From Clostridia bacterium (lineage in GTDB: Bacteria > Bacillota > Clostridia > RUG12999): DNA of 6,829 bases. This document shows, piece after piece, positions 6,201-6,829 of the stretch. The notes below the pieces were generated by a model that saw only the letters and a list, made by a program, of their open reading frames with translations, did no database searches and had not been told where the DNA came from. Positions within the stretch are counted from its first letter, which is position 1. Each line of letters opens with the position of its first letter. The stretch lies in contig JAFVVU010000109.1 in NCBI GenBank assembly GCA_017502065.1, positions 1-6,829 of the forward strand, read 5' to 3'. Made by a program: the position numbers and the translations under genes.

Positions 6201-6309
6201 TGAGCGTGCCTTTTTCAAAATAAAGCATTGCGCCTAAAACGCCGTTGCCAAGCGGCAGAGCGTTATCCCAATGATTATCTGTATTTTTAAATATAACCGA
6301 ATGTTTCAT
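3250..6309 (-). CDS. GH95-type glycoside hydrolase (alpha-L-fucosidase-like) with extra C-terminal beta-sandwich
   Basis: This 1019-residue protein starts at the ATG at 6309, which has AGGAGA six bases upstream; a TTG at 6324 lies inside that site and is not used. No signal peptide is seen, so it acts in the cytoplasm on imported oligosaccharides. The GH95 order is visible. An N-terminal beta-domain opens with WDNALPLGNGVLGAM (14-28). The (alpha/alpha)6 catalytic part has GLWDVKSPNLWGSKWYWDVN (352-371), SPE (483-485), WIRHPSMLMPLFP (557-569) and EMLLQSHGG..RVFPALP (674-691). A C-terminal beta-domain follows to about 800. GH95 enzymes invert alpha-1,2-linked L-fucose or L-galactose. By alignment from memory, the NIN motif reads D369-V-N371, the catalytic Asp position is E663, and the likely general acid is E485, so specificity may differ. 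Residues about 860-1019 (YKFDF..., GYGF, then GQYEILVVSGD) look like the beta-sandwich that accompanies rhamnogalacturonan esterases and lyases, making the protein some 200 residues longer than usual. It has its own promoter and terminator. The family is fairly sure; the exact substrate is not. Confidence 0.82.
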   Translation of the reverse strand: MKHSVIFKNTDNHWDNALPLGNGVLGAMLYFEKGTLNMPLNHYEIYYNIGKNVLPEDILAAMPEEKNPGRKLAEITARADANLPIGNEPYVKHGSRKEDVFKEGRFGRDKAARSYPKTGNFKFNFDIENAKHTLALYVEDAVSRLTLENDSKKVCVDTIIARRDCVINRISQSGAGLVPSFEVEIPYRRDELHPEVSFTQPDKSTFVYTCHHLLPDVDSTAYTNAKADENAKTFVFSGVIRLIGAEGHLIQKDSACEIAIENADAEFTVMTGIFTDWNYKNPASDGISVMDKYNLDELYSEHKSYWDEFFAKCVISVPDKFIEHVYYVNQYALDCCSGEGGIMKHHACGLNGLWDVKSPNLWGSKWYWDVNIQAAFAGVFSSNRLHLAKVFSDGLLSYINLSRHHAKDVHNSPGISGDYPHHIYYSCWPWCAQYLWFLYEYTLDKEYLEKDAFPLFAELCKFFCDKFKYNEKLGYYSIYPDYSPEQGPTCHDSIITVSCVKYLFKFTLEAAQILGKDFECADKCREIMNNMAPYPVSGDGMYGVHLIDSPDAPDNMWIRHPSMLMPLFPIDEIDPYTDEKMKQIFSNTVDYLEDRTEIGIFGGSWISVAAARLGRGQTALRMLYERGIDHMLRSNGLTAEATDRFMNYCLIFRQPLYYPCMMEFTGEMLAAFNEMLLQSHGGIIRVFPALPDGDPELERMLRHGYAFGEYQDRFAKYDAWNTVRFDKMLCKGAFEISASLTDRKLDFIEITSKKDNRAVVASPFMTDDLKVFCSGKAVDFAYENGVISFDTESGKTYIIAGKANVCTAKPEENYSEDVLSHLAYTKRNIYLGEDAEARYRKSVDAFMRDWYLANIRMANRTVYKFDFTNEDGKHYAECFPRQTFAAEEICEDNMSFFCIGNENAVFTAVQGYGFTDASALQFETTNAPDPLRRDFVCGRGNAEFIIEAPRGQYEILVVSGDDSTISLDAEGGRRVKKYIAKGEYEGILLPLVKEDDDEPIRLKISGEWKIQYMMLNAIK

Positions 6310-6315
6310 CTTGTA

Positions 6316-6321
6316 TCTCCT
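6316..6321 (-). promoter_or_regulatory. Ribosome binding site that sets the GH95 start
   Basis: AGGAGA on the minus strand, six bases before the ATG at 6309. It rules out the in-frame TTG at 6324, which would place the start in front of the ribosome binding site. Confidence 0.85.
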
Positions 6322-6342
6322 CAAAAAGAATTGTCAAGTTCA

Positions 6343-6370
6343 ATTATATACATAAAAAGATAAAAGTCAA
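6343..6370 (-). promoter_or_regulatory. Sigma-A promoter of the GH95 gene
   Basis: On the minus strand TTGACT (6365-6370) and TATAAT (6343-6348) are 16 bases apart, giving a start near 6336 and a leader of about 27 nt. Confidence 0.75.
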
Positions 6371-6373
6371 TAG

Positions 6374-6385
6374 AATCGTACGATT
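6374..6385. promoter_or_regulatory. Candidate operator: perfect 12-bp palindrome upstream of the GH95 promoter
   Basis: AATCGTACGATT is a perfect palindrome whose edge lies three bases upstream of the -35 box. The position suits an activator, or a repressor that touches the -35 region. No regulator gene is in the window, so the binding protein is unknown. Confidence 0.45.
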
Positions 6386-6421
6386 GTTATGTTTTAAGGG
6401 AAAATTATTATACTAAACAAC

Positions 6422-6654
6422 CGGTGGCTGAGAGAAAATGATGCCAAAACGGACAAACTGAAGGCGTTAGCCCTTGCCCGAAGGCGTACATCGGTACGTC
6501 GAGGGGTGAAGTTTGTCCGTAGTGTAAAGCTATTAAATTAAAAAAGGAGTTGCTTTGAGGCAACTCCTTTCATTATTCGTCAGACAAATCAATAAAGCGA
6601 TTATTTTTTATTAACTTCGCTTTACATGGTTAAGCGCATTTTATCACAGCCTGG
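6422..6654 (-). repeat. Structured intergenic repeat, copy B (about 233 bp)
   Basis: Second copy of the element at 3029-3248. It lies between the transketolase stop codon and the GH95 promoter, in the same orientation. It has a 10-bp outer stem CGGACAAACT/AGTTTGTCCG (6450-6459, 6510-6519) extended by an A-T pair, a CGTAC/GTACG hairpin with loop ATCG (6485-6498), and the CCCG/CGAG stem (6477-6480, 6500-6503). It also has an insertion absent from copy A that can form its own small hairpin (GGC-GTTA-GCC, 6463-6472), the central terminator hairpin, and AAAGCGA/TCGCTTT flanking TTAACTTCG. The block GCATTTTATCACAGCC (6637-6652) comes just before the neighbouring stop codon. Where the two copies differ inside stems, pairing is often kept. 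Confidence 0.75.
6534..6570 (-). terminator. Terminator of the transketolase-subunit gene, inside repeat copy B
   Basis: The same perfect 11-bp stem as in copy A (AAAGGAGTTGC 6543-6553, GCAACTCCTTT 6560-6570) with a different, 6-base loop. It is followed on the minus strand by six T and AATTTAAT, and lies about 85 bases after the upstream gene's stop codon. Confidence 0.85.
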
Positions 6655-6829
6655 TTATTTAATTGTAGCTCTGATTGTATCAGCAATACCTTCGGGTGAC
6701 ATTCCGTACTGCTCACGAATCCATTCCTGATGACCGATGAGAGATACGTTAACATCGGGAAGTGCAATACGTTTGAACACCTTCGGAGAAAGCATTTCGT
6801 CGCAGATAACTTCGGAAACTGCGCTTCCG
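6655..6829 (-). CDS. C-terminal end of a transketolase-family subunit
   Basis: The last 57 codons of a gene that begins beyond the right edge. They read GSAVSEVICDEMLSPKVFKR, then a PDV segment, IGHQEWIREQYGMSPEGIADTI and a final lysine. The order G-S-A-V-S-E, K-R-I-x-x-P-D, and L/I-R-E-x-Y-G-(L/M)-(T/S)-x-E-x-I is typical of the C-terminal domain of transketolases, especially the split C-terminal subunit of clostridia. Transketolase moves two-carbon units between sugar phosphates in the non-oxidative pentose phosphate route. The active site is not in this part, so a related thiamine-diphosphate enzyme (1-deoxyxylulose-5-phosphate synthase type) cannot be excluded. Its stop codon directly abuts repeat copy B, whose hairpin is its terminator. 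Confidence 0.75.
   Translation of the reverse strand, partial: GSAVSEVICDEMLSPKVFKRIALPDVNVSLIGHQEWIREQYGMSPEGIADTIRATIK

Noticed and set aside
5794..6237. Plus-strand 147-codon open frame opposite the GH95 N-terminus
   Set aside because: Fully antisense to GH95 domain sequence, with no promoter or ribosome binding site; the other long plus-strand frames in 3770-5700 are rejected for the same reason.
6307..6324. TTG at 6324 as the start of the GH95 gene
   Set aside because: It overlaps the Shine-Dalgarno sequence itself. The ATG at 6309 has AGGAGA at ideal distance and begins the family-like sequence.
1..6829. CRISPR array, insertion sequence or transposase
   Set aside because: No regularly spaced repeats and no transposase or integrase motif were seen. 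The only repeat pair is the diverged intergenic element.

Overview
The window looks like chromosomal DNA of a gut-type member of the Bacillota (class Clostridia). The grounds are AT-rich intergenic DNA, textbook sigma-A promoters (TTGACA-17-TATAAT), strong AGGAGG ribosome binding sites, a CCA-encoding tRNA gene, U-tract terminators, and proteins that resemble clostridial families. I cannot name the species.

Layout. (1) 1-390 (+) is the 3' end of a gene that may belong to a mobile element, closed by a bidirectional terminator. The CCA end of a tRNA-Lys(CTT) gene on the minus strand abuts it. (2) 646-1380 holds a compact divergent pair: a 67-residue Cro/C1-type regulator (-) and a gene for a SLOG-like small protein (+). 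The latter appears to carry a one-base insertion in a run of eight T. Operator-like repeats lie between the two. (3) 1466-1654 (+) encodes a 62-residue, two-helix membrane protein with its own consensus promoter and terminator. (4) 1752-2900 (-) is a clear fucO-type iron-dependent lactaldehyde reductase / 1,2-propanediol dehydrogenase, whose promoter overlaps an 18-bp Rex-like operator. (5) 3250-6309 (-) is a 1019-residue GH95-type (alpha-L-fucosidase-like) intracellular glycoside hydrolase with a C-terminal extra beta-sandwich. (6) 6655-6829 (-) is the C-terminal end of a transketolase-family subunit.

The most unusual structure is non-coding. Two diverged copies of a 220-233 bp element (3029-3248 and 6422-6654) fill the two intergenic spaces on either side of the GH95 gene. 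Each begins, read on the minus strand, just after a stop codon. Each carries an 11-bp terminator hairpin in its middle and an elaborate stem-loop domain beyond it. Several stems keep their pairing through different sequences in the two copies, so the element looks like a structured RNA or a palindromic interspersed repeat, not a coding sequence.

Working model: the GH95 enzyme releases a deoxyhexose such as L-fucose (or L-galactose) from imported plant or host oligosaccharides. Aldolase products then include L-lactaldehyde, which FucO reduces to 1,2-propanediol, regenerating NAD+. A Rex-type redox switch on fucO would fit that role. Each of these genes has its own promoter, so the link is by function and neighbourhood, not by one operon.
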